A stretch of 64,000 nt of DNA from Cannabis sativa (Eukaryota; Streptophyta; Magnoliopsida; Rosales; Cannabaceae): assembly GCF_029168945.1 (NCBI RefSeq), contig NC_083610.1:48501429-48565428 (forward strand). Reading direction: 5' to 3'. The notes under the pieces were generated by a model, which had not been told where the DNA came from, ran no database searches, and worked only from the letters and a program-made list of their open reading frames with translations. The position numbers were made by a program, and so were the translations under genes. The first letter of the stretch is position 1; each line of letters begins with the position of its first letter. Below are positions 25,055 to 34,971 of the stretch, in pieces.

Positions 25055-27057
25055 CTACCCGTCCATTAGGCCGGGCGTAGTCCGGCATATGCGTCGGGTG
25101 TCACTCGCGGAGCAAAGTGGAGGCAATACTCCCCGCCGTACCCCCGGTGTTCCCGAAGGCATACCCCCGCCACCGCCCCGGATTAAGGTGGGGCAACCTA
25201 TTTTTGATCCACTCCATAGAGGTGGCCCAAACGGACGATTCTCAATCTCATCTTTCGAGATTTTTACACTCATTGGTGTCGTGGCCAATGTCGTTGTGGT
25301 ACTCGCACCTTTTACTCGATCTCTCCGGAGCCGTCTCCGTACAATGGCCGGGGTCTCCCAGTGCGTATTCGCCTCGTGGCAAAATATACACGTTCCCGAG
25401 AGTCCGTGAGCCTCGTGTACCGGGTGTATCGGGGTGTGTACCCCTTCTTTGGCGCTTCTCTCCCGTTCGGTGCCGCCCTTGGAAGACCTGCTCTCGACCC
25501 CCGGGTAGTGGCCTCGTTGCCTGGCCGGGCAACCCGTGAAGGGGCCCGTCCATTCACCCCGACGGTTGCCGTAATGGGAAGATGCCGGGGGCAAAGCTTG
25601 GCTCTGTCGTATCCGGAGTAGCAGAATCAGTATGCCACGATCTGAGGGGTCGCGACGGACAAGACCCGAGGGCGATACTCCCGGCATGTATCCCGCTATC
25701 CCGTGGGATAATAGCCTCCGTAAGCCACGATCCGGGCTTCTTCGAGGTTAATATATTTTTGGACTCGCTCGGGAAGTCCCGAAGGCTGCGCCGCCTTCGT
25801 CGTAATCTGCGTTCCTGCAGGAGTCCCGCGCGATTCCCCGCTTGGAAGCGCAAGCCGTTGTCCGTCGTCGACCTTCTTGGTCTTCGAGGCTTCCTCTCGA
25901 ACCTCTTTGATGTAATTCTTCAAGGTCACTTGCGTGCGCTGCTTCGATGTTGGTCAAGGCACCGACCTCCAAGTCGACCTTCCCGGCGGCGACAAATTGT
26001 CTCCTAAGTTGGTTTGGAGTTTGTTCCAACATCCCACCGATCCCGGTTCCAATTTCTTGAACCATTCCTCCGCCGATCCGCTCGTAGTGAGGGGGAAGCA
26101 TAAGCATTTGGCGTCATTCGACCCGCATGACTCGTCATGACTCGCTGAATCGTGACAAGGATCACCGGGGTCCGAGTTCCGCATATGCTGCCATTTCTCG
26201 GCATTTTGAAGTTTTGTGGAGCTCCGCCTCCGTGATATGTTTGGCACAAGGCTCCCGATCCTCACCGTCCGAGTCGAAATCATCTCCCTTCCGCCTCCGG
26301 GAGACTCGAGCAATATCTTTTCGAAGTATGGCAAGTTCTCGCCATGATCCCTTTGCGCACCCGAGGAGACTACGGCTCCGTATCTTTTTTGGTCGGGGTG
26401 ATCCCGAGGTCACCTTGATTCCCATTGATTTGATTTCTCGATCAATGGGTGGACATCTCTCGTCCTCTTCCTCTACCCCTCGGTTCCCGGTGCACGGAAC
26501 GCTTTGGCCCCCCCCTCGATCCCGAGGGCCAAGACTCCTCGTGGCTTGCCCCTCTCATGACCTTTCCCTTAGTGGAAATCCGAGCGGACCTTTCGCGATC
26601 CCGCGCCTTTTTCTTTCGACCGGCGGGCGTAGGGTTTTTTGTTTGGTTTTTCTCACAGGTGCCTTATGTGGCTAGGTTCCCTGTGCCTTTGCCGCTGAAT
26701 TAGGCGAAGACGTCGCCGGCTCCCCGTCGAGTCCAGCGGCCATCGCCTCGGGATGCACGTGAATACCACTCGCCCTCCATGGCTTTCTCGCATGGCTAGC
26801 ATCACTTCATGCATTTTTTGATTTTGCACCTTCCGAGCTTCGATCTCACTTCATGATCGATAGCTTTTTGTCCGAGAGCACCCGGTAGCTTCCATCATCA
26901 TGGGTATACTCGTCGAGGTGTTCCTCGTGGTTTTCCTCGAGAACTATTTCTTCTTCTTCCTCGACTCCTCTCGCCGCCTCGAGGCTACATCTTCCTCATC
27001 GGGATTCGAGCGTCTCTCAGAGGGCGAGGATGACGTGTAGCTCTTTGCCTCCACCAT
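25055..27057 (-). pseudogene. Ty3/gypsy gag (broken)
   Basis: A start codon at 27055-27057 opens MVEAKSYTSSSPSERR with an acidic/basic N-terminal tract. The gag capsid-like domain is at 25954-26334 (TSGSAEEWFKKLEPGSV, the classical retrotransposon gag motif). A CEYHNDIGHDTNEC segment at about 25248-25310 stands where other gypsy elements have the nucleocapsid knuckle and is typical of Tat-type gag. The gag protein packages element RNA in virus-like particles. Several frameshifts break it. Confidence 0.75.
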
Positions 27058-27104
27058 TATCGTGAAGTTAAATGCTTGTTGTGAAGCAGCCTTTCCTCAC
27101 TCTC

Positions 27105-27122
27105 TCAATGAAAGCACCAAAA
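27105..27122 (-). promoter_or_regulatory. Primer-binding site region of the Ty3/gypsy element
   Basis: Immediately inside the 5' LTR the minus strand reads TTTTGGTGCTTTCATTGA. Its position is right for the tRNA primer site, starting with TGG after a short T run. I do not assign the tRNA. Confidence 0.5.
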
Positions 27123-27902
27123 TGTTGACCGAGATTTTCGGCAACTATTAAAATATAGTTATAATGTGAGCCGTAAGAAAGTGAGATGAAGACTTTTACG
27201 TGGTCAAAGGCGTTAATGAGCCTTAGTCCACGAGCCACTGCTATTAATGGATATATTTAATAGAGATTCTACACTTGAGAGAATGTTTTTCTCTTAAATA
27301 CAGAGAATGTTCTTGGTGAGTTTTTTCTCTTCTTGCTCTATTGCAAACCAAGATCCTCCGACCCCATTAAATGAGCTTGAGGGGGTATTTATAAATGTTT
27401 GCTGGGTAATCCCCTAGAATTGTTCTTACACATGTGTCCTCAGAAGTATTCATAAAGTTGGGTATTTCCGATGAATATACCATGGGTGATGCATGGTCAA
27501 ATCCCTGTGTGCCGTAGGGTTTTATGCGAGAATGTCCTTTTTGTCTTATGATTGACGTGACTCTTCGCAGAGTACCGTCGCTAGACTTAAGCCGATCATT
27601 ACTATGGGCCGCTCGGCTTCGGTTGTGCCGTCGACTTTATTGCGTGTTACGTCCCAACACGCTTCCTCCCATGCAGCATTAAATGCGACTTGATTTCTCG
27701 GGAGAGACCTGACACATCCCGGAGGGCCTTCATGCTATACTAGCTTCCAGGAGTAACTTGTACTCCGGGTGTCTCCTCCGGGACCCATGCTAATAGCGCT
27801 TCCTGGTGGCATAAAAAAGACTTAGCAAATCTTTCCAAGTTATCTGATCCACGTGTCCCCTCTTGACTGGTCCACGTATTTTGGGCGAATTTTGGAGCAA
27901 CA
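27123..27902 (-). mobile_element. 5' LTR of the Ty3/gypsy element
   Basis: It matches 15661-16441 end to end with target duplication TTAAT outside. The first 230 bp and last 250 bp are nearly or fully identical. Between about 27380 and 27650 there is a cluster of differences, such as GTCAGAC versus GTCGAC and GTTACAGTC versus GTTACGTC. TATTTATA at 27386-27393 marks the LTR TATA box. Confidence 0.9.
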
Positions 27903-27907
27903 TTAAT

Positions 27908-28199
27908 AAAGCTACTAAATTAGAATGCATGTATAGTTGGCCTTTATATCATGTGTAAGTATATGCATGTTTTTTAGTATATACAATTATTATTTATTAA
28001 TAAGATGCAAAAGAGTGTCTGGCCATATATTGCACCGGCCACCAGCTACCCTGTCACCACTAATTCACTAAATCCATATTACCATCACTATCACCTTCCT
28101 AATTCACTTTTTATTGGGTCCTATCTCTCTCTTTCCATATATGCATCATTAATAATCCATCCATACACAAAGATTTTGAAAAAAAAAATATAACTCTTT

Positions 28200-28241
<42 letters not shown>

Positions 28242-28249
28242 TATAGGGT
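27908..28249. repeat. Non-coding flank with (AAT)n microsatellite
   Basis: Nothing coding is visible. A perfect TAA/AAT repeat of about 14 units lies at 28201-28242. The left part may be the remainder of the copia LTR interrupted at 15661. Confidence 0.6.
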
Positions 28250-28557
28250 CACTATAAACAAATATTATTTTTAGTTATAATAAAACTTATAACTAAAGTA
28301 AAAAAATTGGATGACTAATTATAAATCATTATTCATGTCCAAAAAATTTTGTGACTAAATATATTAGTCACAACAATTATAATTTGTTATAATTAAATGT
28401 GTTCTTAGTTACAATAAGTAAATTAGTGACAATTTGTATCTAAATATTATATTTTAATCACAAGTAATTTTTCATTGTGACTAAAAATTATATTTAGTCC
28501 CTAAAATTTATATTGTGACTAAAAAATTGACATTAAAAGTAGATATTTTTTGTAATA
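28250..28557. mobile_element. CACTA-like MITE (about 308 bp)
   Basis: It begins CACTATAAACAAATAT and ends ATATTTTTTGTAATA, an imperfect inverted terminal pair resembling CACTA ends. The interior is filled with alternating GTGACTAA and TTAGTCAC words, a subterminal repeat pattern common in such MITEs. A 3-bp target duplication is not evident, and the ends have decayed. Confidence 0.45.
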
Positions 28558-29921
28558 ATTTATTTGGGGCAATACTATCTTAATTTTAAGTTGTCACATT
28601 TAACTCCACAAACCACAAACCAATTATTCTATTAGTGTTTATAAGTGAAATGCCAACGTGTATTCCTAATATGTGTACACTTATGTACTATAGTATATTT
28701 TCATTGGTTACATATTATTTTAATTATTTAAATACTATAAAAATAGAATAAAATAAAAACTTAAAAATCATTTTTCTTTTTCTAATAAATAATTAAAAGA
28801 CAAAAGACAAAAAAAAAATCATTTTTTTTTCTTTCTTTTTTCCAAGTTCTGCTTGAGGGTTCTTCCCTCTTCTATGAGAACTAGCCCAACCCTAACCATC
28901 CAATCGAAGTTGTCCATCTCTAGCCGTCCAAATTCTTCTCCGTTCACTAAACCAATCTCTATCTTTCTTCTGCTAATGCTGACAGTAGCTCAGTAGAACC
29001 GCCTTTGCTTAGACGCCTCTGCCCAGACCCTATTTCTTACCCTCCATCTCTTGTGCCCCTCTCTCGCGCATTGGTCTCTATCGAATCTCAAAAACCCTAA
29101 AAATTCTTTTTCTTCTCCATCTACTCACTCGGAGGTGTTGATCCTAAATCCCTAAATCGATCTACTCACGATATCAAACAAGTGCTCCCCACACCAAGAA
29201 GCAATCTCCATCGTTTTAGTTCTCTTTTAGATTTGTAATTGGATTAGTGAGAAAATTTTAAATCTTGGAGATAGTTTAATATACGCATCAAGTTAATATA
29301 ATAATCTGAAATATTATTTAAGGACATAATTAATAATTAATTAATGGATGTGTATAGTAAATTTGGAGGTGATTGATAACATGTAAGGGGACATTAATAG
29401 TAAGTGTTGTTAAAAGTATAGAGAGTTCACATCAAATCTACAACTCAGTGCCAAATGAGTGGCCAACCAATATTTGTATCATAAATCACACTAATATTCT
29501 CCTCTTATATTTATGTCACATTGATTACTTCCGAATGTGTCTCCTATTTTATTTTTTTTCTTTCAATTATTGCTTAACCATGTTGTCTCTTACCCTTAAT
29601 TACTATGCTATTTCTAAAAACCACATCACACACTTTTAAAATCAAAACCTCCCTCTTTACAATTCATGATGCATGTATACAAGAAAAACAGACTCAATCT
29701 ACCGACAACATTTATCACGGCTTCCACTGGTCATAGGTAAATTAAATTTGTGTTTAAGGCCCACTTAATCTAAGGATCTAAAAAATAATCTTCTTTTTTA
29801 AAAATTATATATTTTTTTATTGATTTTAAAAAATACAATATTTTTTTTAAATAAAAATTTAAAAATATTTTTTTTTCTATGGCACACTAAATTTCAAGTC
29901 GTAATTTATCATCAATACATA
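28558..29921. other. Unassigned AT-rich DNA
   Basis: There is no coding sequence. A less AT-rich pyrimidine-leaning block (about 28850-29230, with TCTCTCGCGC and several CCCTAA words) stands out but has no open frame or repeat that I recognise. A poly-A run at 29922-29945 marks the edge of the copia fragment that follows. Confidence 0.5.
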
Positions 29922-29945
29922 AAAAAAAAAAAAAAAAAAAAAAAA

Positions 29946-30387
29946 TCAATGGCACTGAGGAGACTTGTTAATCAAGTATGCAGTTGTTGTCAGAGGTTCA
30001 TTTTAGAATTTTCTTTCTAATCTAACACCAGCAAGCATGCACTTACTCTTTCAAGTAGAGTTTTGTTCATTCTCTCTGTAACCTCATTCTGTTGGGATGT
30101 GTCTCTGACTATATTGTGTCTAGCTATCCCTTTTTTCATGTAGTATTTATTAAAAGTCATTAGAGCATGCATTGTCTGTTATGAGCTTCTTGACCTTCTT
30201 TCTAAGCTAGTTCTCAACTAGCTTTCTCCATGTGATGAAGCTTTCCAAGGCTTGATCATTAGATTTTAGCAAAATGATCGAGACCTTTCTTGAAAAACCA
30301 TCAACTATACTCATAAAATAGTTTGATTCACCTAGAGTTGGTATTCCAGATGGCCTCCACAAATCTGAATGTACATATGCTATTGCC
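29946..30387 (-). pseudogene. Old copia integrase fragment, downstream part
   Basis: The minus frames give YVHSDLW, FMSIVDGFSRKV and WRKLVEN, then the region of the catalytic E (NEVTERMNKTLLER, about 30045-30090) and TAYLINKSP at about 29950-29985. This is a copia integrase of a different family from copia-A. It is broken by stops and frameshifts. Its upstream part continues at 32484, because a hAT-like element and a duplication were inserted here. Confidence 0.8.
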
Positions 30388-30476
30388 ATGGCCGGCCAGA
30401 GGGTGGGGCAGCCAGAGCGGAGGCCCTAGGCCCCATAATTTTGGAGGTCCCGAAAAATTAAAATTAATATTATATA

Positions 30477-30907
30477 CAGTAGAATCTCTATCCAAGAATA
30501 CACTTGGGACCAAGTAAATTATATTATAATTGAGAGGTTATAACTAAATAGAATTACACTAGAAAAAAAATTAAAAAACTAAAAGATATCAATGTAATAA
30601 TAATAATAATAATAATAAATAATCATTAATACTATATCATATTAAAATTATTTTAGAGTAAATATAATATTCATACATGTATTATAATTTGAAAAATAAA
30701 TTTATAAAATATATGTATATATTTTATTAAGATGTTATTATTCTTATATAGAAGTATACTTTGTTAATACGGGGCTTAGAAAATGTATAACTACTTACAA
30801 TTTAGAGGTTATTATTATTTATAACTGGCCCAAATTGGGACTTGATTTTTTTATAACAAATTAGAGGTTATTCTTGAATAGAGTATTCTTAAATAGAGGT
30901 TGTACTG
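30477..30907. mobile_element. Emigrant/pogo-like MITE (431 bp)
   Basis: The left end is CAGTAGAATCTCTATCCAAG; the right end, reversed, is CAGTACAACCTCTATTTAAG. TA dinucleotides flank both sides. The CAGTA.AACCTCTAT terminus is typical of plant Emigrant-type (pogo-like Tc1/mariner) MITEs. It is nested inside the hAT-like element. Confidence 0.6.
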
Positions 30908-30970
30908 TATATAAAAATAAAAATATAATATATGTATATATATAAATTTTGGTTCAACAACTTTCATAAA

Positions 30971-31046
30971 GGAGCTTACAGCACAATTGGTAAGAGAGGG
31001 ATTTAATATTGGTTGATGGGAGCTAGGTTCGATGCCTGCTTCTTCA
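30971..31046 (+). repeat. tRNA-like segment (possible SINE head)
   Basis: An A-box-like TTACAGCACAATTGG at 30976-30990 and a B-box GGTTCGATGCC at 31026-31036 are 35 bp apart, as in tRNA genes. It starts GGAGCTTACAGC. The cloverleaf is poor and no tRNA identity is clear, so a SINE or tRNA pseudogene is likelier than a functional tRNA. Confidence 0.45.
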
Positions 31047-31055
31047 AATTTTGGG

Positions 31056-32642
31056 TGTTTTAAAAATTAAAAGGTATTGAATGCATTACTTAAAATATTT
31101 TTTTTTTCTTGAAAAAAGTACATTATCTAAAATAGAATAAATATTATATTATAAATATTTTTGGTAAAGAGTAAAGATTATATTTGGTAAATAATTTTTT
31201 TAGAAATTACTCTTGGTGTAATCAAATAGATAAAAATATCTATTATAATACTGATAAATAAATCAAATATTTTTTTAAAAAAAATAACTAACAAGAATAA
31301 TATAACTTTAATAAAAAGTACATTTATGAATTATTATTTAACTTCTTAAATTTATAAAAACTTATAACATATATTTAAAAAAATTAACATAATTTTTGAC
31401 ATACTATTGATTTTTTTTTATAAAAGTCCTAAAATATATAACACTTCAATAAAGATGCTAATAATTATAATCAAATATTACAATAAGTTTGGTTATGTGT
31501 GAAAAAAATTATTTATTATATGGAGATAAAAAAGAGTTAATTATATTGTGTTAACATTTTAATAATAAATAATATCTCAGAGCAAAAATTAAAAAAAAAT
31601 ATTTATTTTAATTTTTTATAAAAAAAAAGGCCCCGTTTCTAATTTTGCCCTAGGCCTCTCAACACGTTAAGAAGGCCCCCGGCTATTGCCTCAGTAATGG
31701 TGTGCTTGCCGAAACCAAATTTTTCCCTACTGCTTTTTCGAAGAACACATTCTTCATAGAAGTTAAGTGCATGTTTGGCATCATAACTAAAAAACTGTTT
31801 TTTTATTTTTAAAACAGAAAATTATTTTTAAAAACAATTTGGCTTGTTTTAAAAATTAAAAGGTATTGAATGCATTACTTAAAATGTTTTTTTTTTCTTG
31901 AAAAAAGTACATTATCTAAAATAGAATAAATATTATATTATAAATATTTTTGGTAAAGAGTAAAGATTATATTTGGTAAATAATTTTTTTAAAAATTACT
32001 CTTGATGTAATTAAATGGATAAAAATATCTATTATAATACTGATAAATAAATCAAATATTTTTTTAAAAAAAATAACTAACAAGAATAATATAACTTAAA
32101 TAAAAAGTACATTTATGAATTATTATTTAACTTCTTAAATTTATAAAAACTTATAACATATATTTAAAAAAATTAACATAATTTTTGACATACTATTGAT
32201 TTTTTTTTTATAAAAGTCCTAAAATATATAACACTTCAATAAAGATGCTAATAATTATAATCAAATATTACAATAAGTTTGGTTATGTGTGAAAAAAATT
32301 ATTTATTATATGGAGATAAAAAGAGTTAATTATATTGTGTTAACATTTTAATAATAAATAATATCTCAGAGCAAAAATTTTAAAAAAAATATATTTATTT
32401 TAATTTTTTATAAAAAAAAAAGGCCCCGTTTCTAATTTTGCCCTAGGCCTCTCAACACGTTAAGACGGCCCCCGGCTATTGCCTCAGTAATGGTGTGCTT
32501 GCCGAAACCAAATTTTTCCCTATTGCTTTTTCGAAGAACACATACTTCATAGAAGTTAAGTGCATGTTTGGCATCATAACTAAAAAACTGTTTTTTATTT
32601 TTAAAAACAGAAAACTATTTTTAAAAACAATTTGGCTTGTTT
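31056..32642. repeat. Tandem duplication, 789-bp unit, two copies
   Basis: Copy A is 31056-31844 and copy B 31845-32642, with about 97% identity by eye. Each holds the right third of the hAT-like element, its right target-site copy, a piece of copia integrase and the left end of the Tourist-like MITE. The junction at 31845 lies at a shared TGTTTTAAAA-like word. Confidence 0.9.
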
Positions 32643-33056
32643 GGCCTTGTTTTTTAAAAACAGTTTTCAGAAAACAAAGTTACAAAAAACAAGAATTTTG
32701 AAAACAACAAAATGTTGTTTTCTGTTTTAAAAACCAATTCTCTTTTGGTCAATATTGTTTTTAAAAATCACTAACCAAACGTGATTTGTGTTTTAAAAAC
32801 TTCAAAAATTATTTTTTGTTCTCATTTCTAAAAACAATTGTTTAAAACAAAAAACAGAAAACAATTCCAAACATGCTCTAAGTTTTCCACTTAACTCTTC
32901 CCAATTAATGTTTATATATTACCCAGTATCAAATCTCCATTGACATCTCATCAATCTTTTAATAGTTGCCTTTACAACCCTAATCGTCAATTCCACTAAG
33001 CTTATATCTTCGATAAGGGTAATCTTCCCAGCTGCTGATTTCTGCGACGATAAAGA
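32484..33056 (-). pseudogene. Old copia fragment, upstream part (GAG-pre-integrase)
   Basis: The minus-strand frame through about 32484-32556 reads GFGKHTITEAIA, the zinc-binding GAG-pre-integrase end, and leads into the integrase part at 30387. The frame continues across the MITE into ELSGKL at about 32882-32905. A shorter duplicate of the same piece is at 31691-31770. The stretch to 33056 is degenerate and is then interrupted by the copia-A element. Confidence 0.65.
32560..32878. mobile_element. Tourist-like MITE (319 bp)
   Basis: The terminal inverted repeats are GTGCATGTTTGG (left) and GAGCATGTTTGG (right, reversed), with target duplication TAA at 32557-32559 and 32879-32881, the TWA class of PIF/Harbinger. 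Removing the element plus one TAA leaves a continuous copia reading frame across the site. A truncated left end also occurs in the upstream duplicate, at about 31770-31844. Confidence 0.65.
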
Positions 33057-34944
33057 TGTTGGAAGTTATTTTACCAGGATCTTAGATCTACTCACAAGTA
33101 TGTTGATTTAACAACCTAAATATGAACTTCTAAAACGATATGAAATTAAACACATAAGAGTATCAGAAATCTTACAGTGATTGCAGCGGAATATATATGT
33201 CTCCTCCCACTCAGATCTCTAACCCTTGATTCCTTTCTGTAGCAGAGTATAATCAAGATCTGAGCCCGAAATTCCTTCTTTGTTGTCTCTGAATTCTACA
33301 CAGCCTTCCTCACTATGATTGAGGTATTACTTGATGTGTGTGGGCACTACTCTAGCACTCATATATTTCGAAACAGTGAAGGTATAGAGAGAGAGAGGGT
33401 GGCGGCTCAGAGAGAATTTTCTGAGAGAAAATTCTTTCAGAATAATGCTGTAAAAAGCTTTTTCAGAGATACAGAGATGTGTGAAAATCTGAAGCCTTTG
33501 CCTTCTATTTATAGAAGACCACCAAGGGCTATGATTGACATTTTGAATTGAGAAAATCAAGGGGAAAAGGAAGGTAAAGGGCCGGCCTAGGCAATGTGGA
33601 AACAAGCCTTGCCTCTTTTCCAACTTTCCTTTTCCTAAACTTGATAGTTTCCCTTTTTGTGAAATGTTGCCAATTCCACTGTTCAACCATATTAATGATA
33701 AATCTAATTACTTAATAATTAAAAATAATTATCAAATAATATATTATCATTTATTTTATTAATAATGAAACTAATTAAAGTTTCCTAATTAATAAATATG
33801 CCCTTCAAAATCTCTATTTACTGTTTTGCCCTTAATGAGTGCTAAATTCTCAAACTGATAAGTTTATCTTGAGAATTCTTAATTGATTAATTAAAATCAA
33901 TTAAATGAGTCCTACAAGTAATATCATCTCAACTAGTGAGGGGACCATGGGTCTATATATCCGAGCTTCCAATAAGCAGATCTAGAATTTACCACTTAAA
34001 TTCACTGACTTATTAATTCTTCGTTGAATCCACACATAGAACTCAGAATTGCACTCTCAGTATATAGAATGCTCTATATGTTCCACCATATAGACACATT
34101 ATTAGTTATCCATTGTTATAATCCTAATGTGATCAATGATCCTCTATATGGATGATCTACACTGTAAAGGGACTTAGATTACCGTAACACCCTACAATGT
34201 ATTTTATCCTTAAAACACTTAACCCTGTATAAATGATATTTCAACTAAGTGAAATGAGTACTCAATCATTTATCTCGTTTGGTTAAGCTCGAAGGAAATC
34301 ACCCTTTGCTTACTATTCGCCAGATAGAAGCTATAGATTCCATATTTATGTTAGCGCTCCCACTCAATCGCACTACCGTGTTCCCAAAATGTATGTATTG
34401 CCCAGACTACAGTTTTAGGCTTAACTAACAAATCAAAGAACACGAATAACACTCTTGAAATTAAGCCTAACCATATCAGGATTTAGATCATGTGATCTAG
34501 GATCAACTTCTGATATTGAATTGAATAGATGTTTACGGTAAGTTTCAAAATCTAATTCAAAGTTCAATATCGGTCCATTCCAATGCACACTCCATGCATC
34601 TAACCTGAGCTTTACTTTAACCTATGTTCTGGAAAGAACATAACATTTCTCCAAATGTAAGTAAACTCTGTTGTAGATTGTCATATCAGTGAAACCCAGT
34701 GTTCTGATAAATCTAGGAATACTTTATTCACATAGTCATGTTTATTTTCCACTGTGTTGACAACACAATAAACATGTTCAAGTATGTGAAAGGGGTTTGG
34801 ATGAATTTATAAATCAAATAGACAAGCAATTGATTAAGTGAACCAAAACATACACAAGTGAATGAAAAATTACTTCGTTACTTTATTGATATAGAATAAC
34901 TGATTACATTGAAACGAGTTTTATTTAGGGCATAAAACCCAACA
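33057..34944 (-). mobile_element. 3' LTR of the full-length copia-A
   Basis: It reads TGTTGGAAG to CCCAACA on plus, 1888 bp, with a TATA box at 33506-33513. The polypurine tract on the minus strand (GTGCAAGTGGGAGTT, 34945-34959) adjoins it. Near 34866-34920 it lacks bases present in the other LTR at three CTG/CAG sites. Confidence 0.95.
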
Positions 34945-34971
34945 AACTCCCACTTGCACTAATATAAAACA

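Larger units (their letters stand above)
15661..27902 (-). mobile_element. Full-length Ty3/gypsy retrotransposon with antisense extra gene
   Basis: The element is 12.2 kb long. LTRs are at 27123-27902 (5') and 15661-16441 (3'), with a target duplication TTAAT at 15656-15660 and 27903-27907. Read on the minus strand the order is 5' LTR, leader, gag, protease, RT, RNase H, integrase, tandem hairpin repeats, an extra gene running in the opposite direction, polypurine tract, 3' LTR. The gag protein with a CEYHNDIGHDTNEC motif and the extra gene point to the Tat lineage; that placement is an inference. Ends are near-identical yet reading frames are shattered (see findings). Confidence 0.9.
30388..31681. 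mobile_element. hAT-like non-autonomous element inserted in the copia fragment
   Basis: It is flanked by GCTATTGCC on both sides (30379-30387 and 31682-31690), an 8-9-bp target duplication as expected for hAT. The ends are GC-rich and partly inverted: the left has GAGGCCCTAGGCCCC, and the right, reversed, has GAGGCCTAGGGC and CGGGGCC. There is no transposase. The interior is AT-rich and holds an Emigrant-like MITE and a tRNA-like segment. Confidence 0.6.

Noticed and set aside
24960..26675. Several 140-180-codon plus-strand frames
   Set aside because: They lie opposite gypsy gag, where GC-rich sequence makes long spurious frames; the minus strand carries the recognisable gag motifs.
15661..27902. 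Endogenous plant pararetrovirus or an env-bearing retrovirus
   Set aside because: LTRs, primer site, polypurine tract and 5-bp duplication define an LTR retrotransposon; the extra gene is antisense and has no signal peptide or envelope features.
28850..29230. Host gene 5' region or exon (pyrimidine-rich, CCCTAA words)
   Set aside because: No open frame of useful length on either strand and no splice-linked neighbour.
30971..31046. Functional tRNA gene
   Set aside because: The stems do not pair well and no anticodon identity is evident; kept only as tRNA-like.
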